NCBI GenBank assembly: GCA_035525375.1
Contig: DATLEI010000070.1
Location: 1-43,983, forward strand
Reading direction: 5' to 3'
Length of the DNA stretch: 43,983 nt
Source: JALZBN01 sp035525375
GTDB lineage: Bacteria; Actinomycetota; Acidimicrobiia; Acidimicrobiales; AC-14
The first letter of the stretch is position 1. Every line of letters starts with the position of its first letter. Below, in pieces: positions 31,446-39,074 of the stretch. A program made the translations under genes and the position numbers. The notes beneath the pieces were generated by a model. That model ran no database searches and had not been told where the DNA came from. It worked only from the letters and a program-made list of their open reading frames with translations.

Positions 31446-32449
31446 ACGTCATCGTTGCTCTGACGGTTGTCGCGGTTACCTCCGTTGCGCTAGCGCCGCC
31501 GGCGACGGCAGCCAGGAGGGGCCCGCTCGACGCGGCGCGCCGGGCGACCGAACAGGTCTCGTTCCAGGGCGTCATCGAGGTGCAGTGGCGCGACGGAGAT
31601 GCGACCCGGCGCGAGCAGCTGACGATCGAGGACACGAGCGGGTCGCTCTTCGTTCGGGGCGGAACATCGGTGATGGCCGTGCCAGGGCAGGAGCGCTTGA
31701 TTCAGCACGGGGGCACGTGGGATGTGTTGTGGCCCGCCGGACTCGAAGCGCGTTCCAGGCCGGACTCAGACGCAAAGTACGCAGCCGTACCGGCGGGCCA
31801 ATTGCCGGTTGCCGGTCGTCCGACGAACGTGCTCGAGGTCCGCGAGCGCGAAACGGTGCGCGAGCGCATCTACCTCGACACCGCGACCGGACTCCTGTTG
31901 CGAAGGGACCAGTTCGACTCTTCAGGAGCCACCGATCGCAAGGTTGAGTTCAAGATGCTCACGATCGGCGCGCCGGCGCGCCCGGCCGAGCGCCCGGCCC
32001 TTGCTGTTGATGACGCGGTACGACCGGTCGCGGCCCTCAACCAGATCCCGACGCCACTCGCACCAGCAGCCTTGCCAGACGGCTACCGCCGGCTTGGCGT
32101 TTACCGGGATGCCGGAGTGCTGCACCTGCTTTACAGTGATGGCCTCTACGACGTATCGCTCTTCCAGCAATCCGGCCGCCTCGACCGGTCGAAGCTTCCT
32201 TCCGGCGGGGCCACCTGGTCCACATACCCAAGCGACAATGGGAACACCTCGGGGCGTATTTATGCGTGGCCAGGAGGCCACGTAGTTGTGTGGCAGGCAG
32301 GAGGGAGCGTCTTGACGATGGTGAGCGACGCCCCCGTCGACCAGCTACTCCGAGCGGCAGGCTCCGTGCGCGCCGGCAACCCCTCGCCGTCGCTGCTCAG
32401 CAGGCTGCGTCAGGCGGCGCGAGCCCTGGTGGCACCGCTCAGCGACTGA
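31442..32449 (+). CDS. Secreted RseB/MucB-like sigma-regulatory protein
   Basis: 335 residues with a signal peptide (MNVIVALTVVAVTSVALAPPATA). Beta-rich MucB/RseB-type N-terminal domain: SFQGVIEVQWRDGDATRREQLTIEDTSG, LFVRGGTSVMAV, VRERIYLDTATGLLLRRDQF. The C-terminal domain contains LPDGYRRLGVYRDAGVLHLLYSDGLYDVSLFQ. In proteobacteria RseB shields RseA from proteolysis; here it sits in the equivalent operon position after the anti-sigma gene. Its stop lies in a tandem repeat shared with the convergent whiB. Confidence 0.82.
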   Translation: MNVIVALTVVAVTSVALAPPATAARRGPLDAARRATEQVSFQGVIEVQWRDGDATRREQLTIEDTSGSLFVRGGTSVMAVPGQERLIQHGGTWDVLWPAGLEARSRPDSDAKYAAVPAGQLPVAGRPTNVLEVRERETVRERIYLDTATGLLLRRDQFDSSGATDRKVEFKMLTIGAPARPAERPALAVDDAVRPVAALNQIPTPLAPAALPDGYRRLGVYRDAGVLHLLYSDGLYDVSLFQQSGRLDRSKLPSGGATWSTYPSDNGNTSGRIYAWPGGHVVVWQAGGSVLTMVSDAPVDQLLRAAGSVRAGNPSPSLLSRLRQAARALVAPLSD

Positions 32450-32471
32450 GGGCGTCTCAGTGACTGAGGGC
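32438..32471. terminator. Tandem near-palindromic repeat between convergent genes, possible bidirectional terminator
   Basis: CTCAGCGACTGAGGGC (32438-32453) and CTCAGTGACTGAGGGC (32456-32471), period 18, one mismatch. The first copy holds the RseB-like TGA, the second the whiB TGA on the other strand. The two copies can pair as a stem of 5 plus 6 bp around 2 mismatches with a 5-nt loop. There is no U tract, so terminator function is tentative. Confidence 0.45.
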
Positions 32472-32711
32472 TGCAGCTTCGGCGCGGGCCAGGCGGCGCC
32501 GGCGGGCGATTCGACGGCGCTCACGCTCCGATGCTCCACCCCAGACACCGTGGTCGATGCTGTTCGCGAGTGCGTATTCGAGGCATGGGGTTTTCACTGG
32601 GCAGTCGACACACATCCGACGTGCGACCTCGACACCGACGCCGTCGCTCGGGAAAAAAAGCGAGGGCGACTCCTCCCTGCAGTTTCCCTCGGCCATCCAC
32701 TCGGTGCCCAT
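32457..32711 (-). CDS. WhiB-family iron-sulfur transcription regulator (second copy)
   Basis: 84 residues from ATG 32711. Cys at 11, 34, 37 and 43 (GNCREESPSLFFPSD, MCVDCPVKTPC), GVWGG turn and basic tail SERERRRIARRRRLAR. Shine-Dalgarno AGGAGGGA ends 5-6 nt before the ATG, so the longer ORF upstream is not used. It sits inside the sigma/HtrA cluster, divergent from htrA, suggesting that envelope stress and redox/Fe-S state are read together. An ECF-like promoter candidate lies upstream. Confidence 0.93.
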   Translation of the reverse strand: MGTEWMAEGNCREESPSLFFPSDGVGVEVARRMCVDCPVKTPCLEYALANSIDHGVWGGASERERRRIARRRRLARAEAAALSH

Positions 32712-32801
32712 CGAATCCCTCCTATGTCCTCCGGCCGAACAACTTCCGACTCGAGCGCGCAACTCGTCACTCTGGTTTGCACAGAGCTGTACGGAGATAG
32801 T

Positions 32802-32828
32802 GACGCCTTTGGATCAGAAATGGTTCCC
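32802..32828 (-). promoter_or_regulatory. ECF-type promoter candidate for whiB
   Basis: On the minus strand GGAAC (32827-32823), 17 nt, CGTC (32805-32802). This matches the general form of ECF sigma promoters and would place the start about 80-85 nt before the whiB ATG. The sigma gene is 2 kb away, so direct control is plausible but unproved. Confidence 0.35.
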
Positions 32829-32839
32829 TAGCGGGCGCG

Positions 32840-32868
32840 TTCTCAACCGATTCTTAGTGAGTCATGAT
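32840..32868 (+). promoter_or_regulatory. Sigma-70-type promoter candidate for htrA
   Basis: TTCTCA (32840-32845), 17 nt, CATGAT (32863-32868), four of six matches in each box. The start would be ~25 nt before the htrA GTG, leaving room for its AGGAGG Shine-Dalgarno (32891-32896). No GGAAC-type ECF box is seen on this strand. Confidence 0.3.
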
Positions 32869-32900
32869 GGATTCCGTCCCAATGCAACCCAGGAGGCGGC

Positions 32901-34181
32901 GTGGACGAGACGCCCGTATTCGAGTTCCCCCCCGAAACCGACGCGCCGGCCACCCACCCGGGGCCCGGTATTGGGCCGGTGGCGTCCCAATGGGGACCGC
33001 CACCTCCGGGGGCGCCCGACTGGGCTATCCCCGCGGCGGCTCCACCGCCGGTCCCCGTTCCCCCGCAGGGGTCGACAGCCAAAGGCGGTCGTAGCTGGTT
33101 CCTTGCCGGTGTCGTCGGGGCACTCGTCGGGGCGCTCGTGGCGGGCGGCCTTGTGGCCGCCTTCGGTGGCTCGGAGACCACCAACGTGGTTCAGCCCGAC
33201 CGGACCTCGATCCAGCCGGCCTCGCCGAACGACATCCGTTCGATCCTCGCCAAGGTCGAACCTGCCGTGGTCTCGATCAGTACCCAAGGCTTCTCCGAGG
33301 GCGACTTCTTCGAGGCTGTCCCTTCCGAAGGCGCAGGCACAGGGATGATCATCACCCCTGATGGTGACGTCCTCACCAACGCCCATGTGGTAGCCGGCGC
33401 GTCCGAGATCAAGGTGAAGCTCAGCACCGGAGAAAAAGTGTTCGACGCGAGGGTCCTCGGGGGCGACGCCTCGGCTGATGTGGCCCTCGTGCACATCGAC
33501 GGCGCGAGCGACCTGCCGACAGTCACGCTCGGCAAGTCCGCCGATCTCGAGGTCGGTGACCAAGTCGTGGCCATCGGCAACGCCCTCGCTCTTCCCGGCG
33601 GCCCAACCGTGACCACGGGCATTGTCTCGGCCCTCGACCGCACCCTCGGATCGCGCACCGACATGCTCGAGCACCTGATCCAGACCGACGCGGCGATCAA
33701 CCCCGGCAACTCCGGAGGCCCACTGGCCAACGCCAACGGTGAGGTCGTCGGCATGAACACCGCGGTGATCCAGAACGCGGGCGGTGGTGAGGGCGCGCAG
33801 AACATTGGATTCGCTATCGCCACCGACACCATCCGGCCCTTGGTTGACGATCTTCGCCAGGGCGGAGGGCAGACCACGGGCGGCCGGGCGTTCCTGGGAG
33901 TGTCCACGACGGGGGTCACCGAACAGATCCGGCAGCGGTTCAACCTGGATACTGAGTCGGGAGCACTGGTGACCGACGTCAGCCCGGGGACTGCCGCCGC
34001 TCAGGCCGGGCTACAGGAGGGTGATGTGATCACCAAGATCGGTGAAGACGACATTGCCTCGGTGGCCGACGTGAGTGGAGCGATTCTCAGTCACAAGCCT
34101 GGCGACAAGGTCGAGATCGAGTGGCAGCGCGGTGCTGCGCAGCAATCAGCCACGGTGACTCTGGGAAAGCGCGGCGGCTAG
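32901..34181 (+). CDS. htrA: HtrA/DegP-type membrane serine protease with PDZ domain
   Basis: 426 residues. Pro-rich cytoplasmic N-terminus, one membrane helix (about 67-89), trypsin-like domain with intact triad His 162 (VLTNAHVV), Asp 193 (SADVALV) and Ser 271 (NPGNSGGPL), and a C-terminal PDZ domain (RAFLGVSTTGVTEQI, VSPGTAAAQAGLQEGDVITKIG). It degrades or refolds damaged envelope proteins. It lies in the sigE-type cluster as in mycobacteria. Start GTG with AGGAGG 4 nt upstream, one of the few clear Shine-Dalgarno sites here. Confidence 0.94.
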   Translation: MDETPVFEFPPETDAPATHPGPGIGPVASQWGPPPPGAPDWAIPAAAPPPVPVPPQGSTAKGGRSWFLAGVVGALVGALVAGGLVAAFGGSETTNVVQPDRTSIQPASPNDIRSILAKVEPAVVSISTQGFSEGDFFEAVPSEGAGTGMIITPDGDVLTNAHVVAGASEIKVKLSTGEKVFDARVLGGDASADVALVHIDGASDLPTVTLGKSADLEVGDQVVAIGNALALPGGPTVTTGIVSALDRTLGSRTDMLEHLIQTDAAINPGNSGGPLANANGEVVGMNTAVIQNAGGGEGAQNIGFAIATDTIRPLVDDLRQGGGQTTGGRAFLGVSTTGVTEQIRQRFNLDTESGALVTDVSPGTAAAQAGLQEGDVITKIGEDDIASVADVSGAILSHKPGDKVEIEWQRGAAQQSATVTLGKRGG

Positions 34182-34193
34182 TACTCTCGACGG
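34182..34193 (+). promoter_or_regulatory. Leaderless -10 candidate
   Basis: TACTCT (34182-34187) follows the htrA TAG directly and is 6 nt before the GTG at 34194. It would give a leaderless transcript of the small downstream gene. Confidence 0.5.
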
Positions 34194-34487
34194 GTGGCCC
34201 AGAATCCTGAAGAAGTCGAAGAGCAGCGCGCCCCCCGAGGCCACATCCGAATTGTCTATCTGGGGCCCGTCGCTCCGCACTGGGAGTTGCTCTCAGAGTT
34301 CGGAGAACGGAACCTCATCGAAGACTTCCGCCAACGGGCACTGGCTCGGCTCCTTTTGCTGCCGCCGCACGATCCCCAGTTCCGACGCAACCGCGAACGG
34401 GTGACGCGTGACGCTGAGCGTGAGGCCTTGATCCTCGACTGGGACCTGGGCGTTCCGGATGAGGAACTCGAGGAGAGCACGACCTGA
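34194..34487 (+). CDS. Small conserved charged protein
   Basis: 97 residues, no signal or membrane segment. GHIRIVYLGPVAPHWELLSEFGERNLIEDFRQRALARLLLLPPHDPQFRRNRERV looks like a conserved folded core with an acidic C-terminal end (DEELEESTT). The family is not recognised. It follows htrA after 12 nt in the same direction, with its own -10 candidate. Confidence 0.7.
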   Translation: MAQNPEEVEEQRAPRGHIRIVYLGPVAPHWELLSEFGERNLIEDFRQRALARLLLLPPHDPQFRRNRERVTRDAEREALILDWDLGVPDEELEESTT

Positions 34488-34517
34488 GATAAGCGATCGG
34501 CCGCCGGCGACATCGAG

Positions 34518-36590
34518 ATGACCATGTCATTGCGTCTCCGCCTCGTGGCCGTTGCTGCGGTGATCGCGGCCGCTGTCGTGGTGACCGTGACGGGCTCGGA
34601 GGCCGCCGGTCCCACCTGGACTCGGGAGAACCCGTCCACGAGACCGCCAGCCCGAGCCTTCGCTTCTATGGCGTATGACGACACGCGCGATGAGGTGGTT
34701 CTCTTCGGCGGGGCCAACCCTGGTGCCCTCGGCGACACCTGGACGTGGGACGGCGCGTCCTGGACGAGGAAGACGCCTGCAGTCAGTCCTCCCGCCCGGG
34801 CTTCGGCGGCCATGGCCTTTGATCCGGTGACCCGGAAGATCGTCCTCTTCGGCGGCTCCGACTCCGCCCAGGGGACAGGTCGGTTGTTCGGCGACACCTG
34901 GGCATGGGACGGCGCCAACTGGTCGCTCCTGATCTCAGAGGGCCCAGTGTCGGGGCCAGCCGCAGACGGCCCTTCGGCTCGGAGGAGCTCCGTGATGGCC
35001 CCGGATGCCAACGGACGACTGGTGCTGTTCGGCGGCGCCACCGCCGTGCCACTGAACGAAACGTGGACATGGGACGGCGCCGCCTCCCACTGGTCGCGCG
35101 CCGCCCCGACGACGTCACCACCGAGCGAGACGGCACGGGCGGGAATGGCGTACGACCCAGTTCGTCGCCAAACCGTGCTGTTTGCCAGCAAGTCGGCCGA
35201 GACGTGGACATGGGACGGCATCGACTGGTCACGCAAGGCTCCGGGCAACGCACCTCGAGACCGGGAGGCACCGGCGATGGCCTACGACGCGCGCTCCGAA
35301 ACCGTCGTCCTGTTCGGCGGCGTCGCTCTGCGGGATACGTGGACGTGGGACGGAGGCAACTGGACCCAGCAGGCGTCCCCTGACGCGCCGGGTGCCACCA
35401 GTGACGCGTCAATGACGCAGAACCCACGCAAGAGTCCGGGCGACCGGTCGATCCTCTACTTCGGAGGCATCCTTGCCGGATTCGCCGACGAAACCTGGAC
35501 CTGGGATTCGGGTGTTCGGTTCCCGCCCGTCGTCACTGGTGTCGCGCCCGCCCACGGCTCGATTGCCGGCGGGACGCCCGTTGTCATTGCTGGGAGTCGT
35601 TTCAGCGGCGTCACCCAGGTCCACTTCGGGGCCGAGCCATCGGCCACGGTGCCGTGTCCGGGTGTCGCCTGCACGATCACCAACGACTCGACGATCGTAG
35701 TTACGGCACCCCCTCACGCGCCGGCGACGGTGGACATAGTTGTTACAAACTCTCTCGGGTCGTCGGCGGTGACCGGTGCCAGCCGCTTCACGTTCCTCGA
35801 TGCCGTGGCCTTGCCCCCGCTGGTCACGGCGGTCTCGCCGAGGTCGGGCTCGACGAAAGGCGGCCGCTCGGTGACCATCTCGGGGGCGAACCTCGACGGG
35901 GCCACGGGGGTGCAGTTCGGCGCGGCCGCCGTGCCTTGTCCTGGCGCGGCGTGCACTGTCGTGAGTACAAACCAGATCACGGTCACATCACCACCGCACG
36001 CGCCGGGAATCGTCCATGTGATCGTCTCGTCCCCCGAGGGCTCGTCGAGCCCGACCGACGCCGACAAGTTCACCTTTGCCGTCCCCCTCACGGCCCCGGT
36101 GGTCACCGGCGTCGAGCCCCTTGTCGGTTCTACGGATGGCGGAGAACCTGTTGTCCTGCGGGGGGCAGGGTTGGCCGACATTACGAAGGTGCGCTTTGGT
36201 CCGGAGGAAGGCTCGGCCTTGAGCTGTCCAAGTGCCCGTTGCACCGTCGGCGGCGATACCGAGATCAATGTGATCACACCCGTTCACGGTCCCGAGTCGG
36301 TTCATGTGACCGTCTTGACAGACGAGCGCTCGTCGGTGGCGACCGACGCCGACGTGTTCACCTTCGTCGTCCCCTCCACTCTCGGCGGGCTGCGGGTTGT
36401 CGCCACGGCCGCGATCGTGCGGCCCGGTGGCCACAGTCCGTTCCAGGGTGCCCCACCCGTCGGCAGCCCGGTCGGGACGCCGCTGGCAGTGGGCGGCGCG
36501 GCCGCCGCTGCCCTCTCGGGTGTCGCGGTTGGCGGGATCAGGCGCCTGCAGAAGCCGAGGCGACAACCGGCCTGCTGCCACTCGTACTGA
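34518..36590 (+). CDS. Secreted Kelch-repeat protein with three TIG/IPT domains
   Basis: 690 residues with a signal peptide. The N-terminal ~330 residues hold about six Kelch-like blades, each with a variant of AMAYD...VVLFGG...DTWTWDG..W. Three Ig-like TIG domains follow, starting PPVVTGVAPAHGSIAGGTPVVI, PPLVTAVSPRSGSTKGG and APVVTGVEPLVGSTDGGEPVV. Each contains a Cys pair (CPGVAC, CPGAAC, CPSARC), probably a disulfide. The C-terminus has a small-residue hydrophobic stretch and basic end (GIRRLQKPRRQ), perhaps a membrane or wall anchor. Adhesion or polysaccharide binding is an inference. No sortase LPxTG motif is seen. Confidence 0.83.
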   Translation: MTMSLRLRLVAVAAVIAAAVVVTVTGSEAAGPTWTRENPSTRPPARAFASMAYDDTRDEVVLFGGANPGALGDTWTWDGASWTRKTPAVSPPARASAAMAFDPVTRKIVLFGGSDSAQGTGRLFGDTWAWDGANWSLLISEGPVSGPAADGPSARRSSVMAPDANGRLVLFGGATAVPLNETWTWDGAASHWSRAAPTTSPPSETARAGMAYDPVRRQTVLFASKSAETWTWDGIDWSRKAPGNAPRDREAPAMAYDARSETVVLFGGVALRDTWTWDGGNWTQQASPDAPGATSDASMTQNPRKSPGDRSILYFGGILAGFADETWTWDSGVRFPPVVTGVAPAHGSIAGGTPVVIAGSRFSGVTQVHFGAEPSATVPCPGVACTITNDSTIVVTAPPHAPATVDIVVTNSLGSSAVTGASRFTFLDAVALPPLVTAVSPRSGSTKGGRSVTISGANLDGATGVQFGAAAVPCPGAACTVVSTNQITVTSPPHAPGIVHVIVSSPEGSSSPTDADKFTFAVPLTAPVVTGVEPLVGSTDGGEPVVLRGAGLADITKVRFGPEEGSALSCPSARCTVGGDTEINVITPVHGPESVHVTVLTDERSSVATDADVFTFVVPSTLGGLRVVATAAIVRPGGHSPFQGAPPVGSPVGTPLAVGGAAAAALSGVAVGGIRRLQKPRRQPACCHSY

Positions 36591-36622
36591 GTTCGGCGCA
36601 CAGGGGACTCAGGCGCGGCTCC

Positions 36623-36635
36623 TACCATGGCGCTG
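36623..36635 (+). promoter_or_regulatory. Leaderless -10 candidate for MFS gene, decides the start
   Basis: TACCAT (36623-36628), 7 nt, ATG 36636. The earlier ATG at 36627 overlaps this hexamer and would lie upstream of the transcript start, so 36636 is preferred. Confidence 0.45.
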
Positions 36636-37877
36636 ATGTCCACGAGCATGGGCTGGAAGCCACTCCGACGGCCCGGCCGTCCACACCTGGGCACGACCCC
36701 GTTTGCGCGGCTTGCTCTCGCCCACGTGCTCTCGACCTCGGGCGACACGCTCCTCACCATGGCCCTCGCCGACTCGGTTTTCTTCTCCATATCGCCCGAC
36801 GCGGCTCGCGACCGGGTGGCTCTCTACCTCGCCCTCACCATGGCCCCGTTCGCCGTGGTGGCGCCCATCCTGGGCCCGATGCTCGACAAGCACCGTGGCG
36901 GTCGGCGGTGGATGATGGTCGCCGCAGCCGGCGCACGAGCAGTCGTTTGCCTGTTCATGGCCACCCATCTCGACGGCCTCCTGCTCTTCCCGCTGGCGTT
37001 CACCGTTCTGGTCTGCTCCAAGGCCCACATGGTCACCAAGAGCGCGCTGGTGCCGGCGACTGTCGAGAACGAAGGCGAGCTGGTCGAGGCCAACTCGCGC
37101 CTGGCCGTGCTCTCCGTCTTGGGCGGCGTCGCCGTCGCCATTCCCGGCCTCGCTATCTTGAAGATCCCCTTCCTGGGCGCGCCGTGGCTCATGCGAGTGG
37201 CAGCGGTCGTGCTCGGGGCCGCCGTGATCGCCGGCTTCCGCCTGATGCGTCCGACCGAGCCGAAGGCCTCGGTGCCGATCGCGGCCCAAAAGGCGGAGTT
37301 GCACGCAGCCACGATCCGTCTCTCCGTCACCGCGATGGCGATTCTGCGGGGGTGCGTCGGGTTCCTCGTCTTCCTCGCCGCGTTCTCGCTTCGAGGCGAT
37401 GACTCGTCGCCCATTTGGTACGGCGCGATTCTTGCCGCCAGCATGGCCGGGTCGTTCGCCGGCGCGGCTGTTGCGCCACGGCTTCGGCGCGCCGTCGCCG
37501 AGGAGAAAATCCTGAGTGCGTCACTTGGCCTCGTGCTCTGTGCCGGGCTGATCGCGGCATGGATCGGGGGCCGGCCGGCGCTGGCTCTCCTCGCAGGGGC
37601 GCTCGGCGTCGCCGCCGGCACTGGCAAGCTCGCCTTTGACAGCATCGTCCAACGCGATGCGCCCGACGCGGTCTGGGGCCGCACCTTCGCCCGCTACGAG
37701 ACGCGCTTCCAGCTGGTGTGGGTACTGGCTGCGGCAGTGCCGGTGGTGGTGCCCATTCCCACAGTCATCGGGATTCTCGTCATCGCCTTTGGCTGTGGCG
37801 TCGCGTTGGTGATGTACGTCGGCGGCCTGGGTGCAGCCCACAAAGCGCACACGGCTGGTGACGGCTCAGTCCGGTAG
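36636..37877 (+). CDS. Major facilitator superfamily transporter
   Basis: 413 residues with about 12 hydrophobic helices. The first loop PMLDKHRGGRRWMMVAAAGARA is the MFS motif A position between helices 2 and 3. VTKSALVPATVENEGELVEANSRLAVLSVLGGV resembles the MFS_3/enterobactin-exporter-like group. The substrate is unknown. The 3' end overlaps the convergent DUF2342 gene by 12 bp. Confidence 0.83.
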   Translation: MSTSMGWKPLRRPGRPHLGTTPFARLALAHVLSTSGDTLLTMALADSVFFSISPDAARDRVALYLALTMAPFAVVAPILGPMLDKHRGGRRWMMVAAAGARAVVCLFMATHLDGLLLFPLAFTVLVCSKAHMVTKSALVPATVENEGELVEANSRLAVLSVLGGVAVAIPGLAILKIPFLGAPWLMRVAAVVLGAAVIAGFRLMRPTEPKASVPIAAQKAELHAATIRLSVTAMAILRGCVGFLVFLAAFSLRGDDSSPIWYGAILAASMAGSFAGAAVAPRLRRAVAEEKILSASLGLVLCAGLIAAWIGGRPALALLAGALGVAAGTGKLAFDSIVQRDAPDAVWGRTFARYETRFQLVWVLAAAVPVVVPIPTVIGILVIAFGCGVALVMYVGGLGAAHKAHTAGDGSVR

Positions 37878-39041
37878 GTCGATTCGAGCCAGCCAGAGCC
37901 CGGGCGCGTCGAGTTCCGCTGGTGTTGGCAGGAAGCGCTCGGAGAGCCAGAGCCTGCGCGCCCCTTCGTCGCCGGCACGTTCAACCACGCCGCTCACGAA
38001 GGCCGCCCCCCGGTCGTATTGGTCACGGTCGAGGGAGAGGCCGATCAGCCGTCCCGCGAATCGCTCGCCCTCGGACGGATCGACCCGTCGGCGCTGCAGC
38101 GCCTCTGTCAACATCTCGTAGGAGCCGATGAGCCGGCCCCCAACAGTGTCGAGAACGTGGTCGACATAGCCCGAAACCACGGCGAGGAGATCGCCTATGC
38201 GGCCCAGCACCTCGCGCTGGGCGTCGGTCTGTATAGCTCCGAGCAGAGTCTCGGGGTTGCCCAGGGCCTTCTGCAGCGCGCTGGGATCAGTTGGGTCAAG
38301 ATCGCCGAGACTGGCCTCGAAGGCGTCGGGGTTCATCTCGAAGCTCGACACGTACTGCTCGATCATCTCCTGGAGGCGCGCCCGCACGTGAGGCCGGCCG
38401 ATTACAGCGTGGGAGGCGACCTCGCGCAGGCAGACCCACATACGGAGGTCGTCGGCGTCGACATTCCACTCCTCGACGAACGCGATGAGGTTGGACGGAA
38501 CGGTGAGGAGCTGGTCGGCCGGTGGCCGGGGGAGGAGCACGTCGTACTGGCCGAGCGACCGGCGTGACAGCTGACCGAGCATGTAACCGGACTGGACCCC
38601 GAGGAGTACAGGGCCCAGCACCTTGCCAATGTCACCGACCAGCTCGCTGGCCGGGTCGGCCCCCGCCCCCGCTCCCTCCGGTGACTGCGACAACGACTCG
38701 GCCAAACGCTCGAGGTAAGGCCGGTACGCCTCGAAGCTGTGCAGGGCCCAGTCCGCCCGGGTGACGGGCAGGACAGTAAGGAGACCGCCTGCCACCGACG
38801 TCGAGAGGCCGGTGATTTCTCCGACCTGGAGGTCGGCAACGCGTATGAGCTCCTCCATTCGGAGGCGTTCCAGCGGATCGGCATTGGATTCCGACTTGCC
38901 TTCGGTGGCGATCCACTGCGCGGTCTGTCGCGCCACGTCCCAGTTGATCGGACCCTGGTTGCTGAACAGCCGGGCCAGATCACCGAACATGGGCCAGCCC
39001 TCGAAGGGGTTCCTGTCTTCCGGCGGCTGCGGTTCCGTCAC
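37866..39041 (-). CDS. DUF2342 (F420-associated) protein lacking the zinc motif
   Basis: 391 residues. FGDLARLFSNQGPINWDVARQTAQWIA, YLERLAESL, LGPVLLGVQSGYMLGQLSRRSLGQYDVLLP and WNVDADDLRMWVCLREVASHAVIGRPHVRARL follow the DUF2342 / zinc-dependent metalloprotease-like family often linked to F420 genes. Where active-looking members have an HExxH motif this protein reads REVAS at 206-210, so both zinc His are missing. It is likely a non-catalytic member. Leaderless -10 TACGAT 6 nt before GTG. Confidence 0.82.
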   Translation of the reverse strand: MTEPQPPEDRNPFEGWPMFGDLARLFSNQGPINWDVARQTAQWIATEGKSESNADPLERLRMEELIRVADLQVGEITGLSTSVAGGLLTVLPVTRADWALHSFEAYRPYLERLAESLSQSPEGAGAGADPASELVGDIGKVLGPVLLGVQSGYMLGQLSRRSLGQYDVLLPRPPADQLLTVPSNLIAFVEEWNVDADDLRMWVCLREVASHAVIGRPHVRARLQEMIEQYVSSFEMNPDAFEASLGDLDPTDPSALQKALGNPETLLGAIQTDAQREVLGRIGDLLAVVSGYVDHVLDTVGGRLIGSYEMLTEALQRRRVDPSEGERFAGRLIGLSLDRDQYDRGAAFVSGVVERAGDEGARRLWLSERFLPTPAELDAPGLWLARIDLPD

Positions 39042-39053
39042 GTCCGCATCGTA
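39042..39053 (-). promoter_or_regulatory. Leaderless -10 candidate for DUF2342 gene
   Basis: On the minus strand TACGAT (39053-39048) then exactly 6 nt to the GTG at 39041, in the 33-bp gap after the HtrA-like gene. Confidence 0.5.
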
Positions 39054-39074
39054 CGGCGGGTCGGGCCGGTCAGG

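Noticed and set aside
35654..37402. Long plus-strand ORF (582 codons) across the Kelch/TIG and MFS genes
   Set aside because: Arg/Gly/His-rich translation without domains, out of frame with two well-supported genes.
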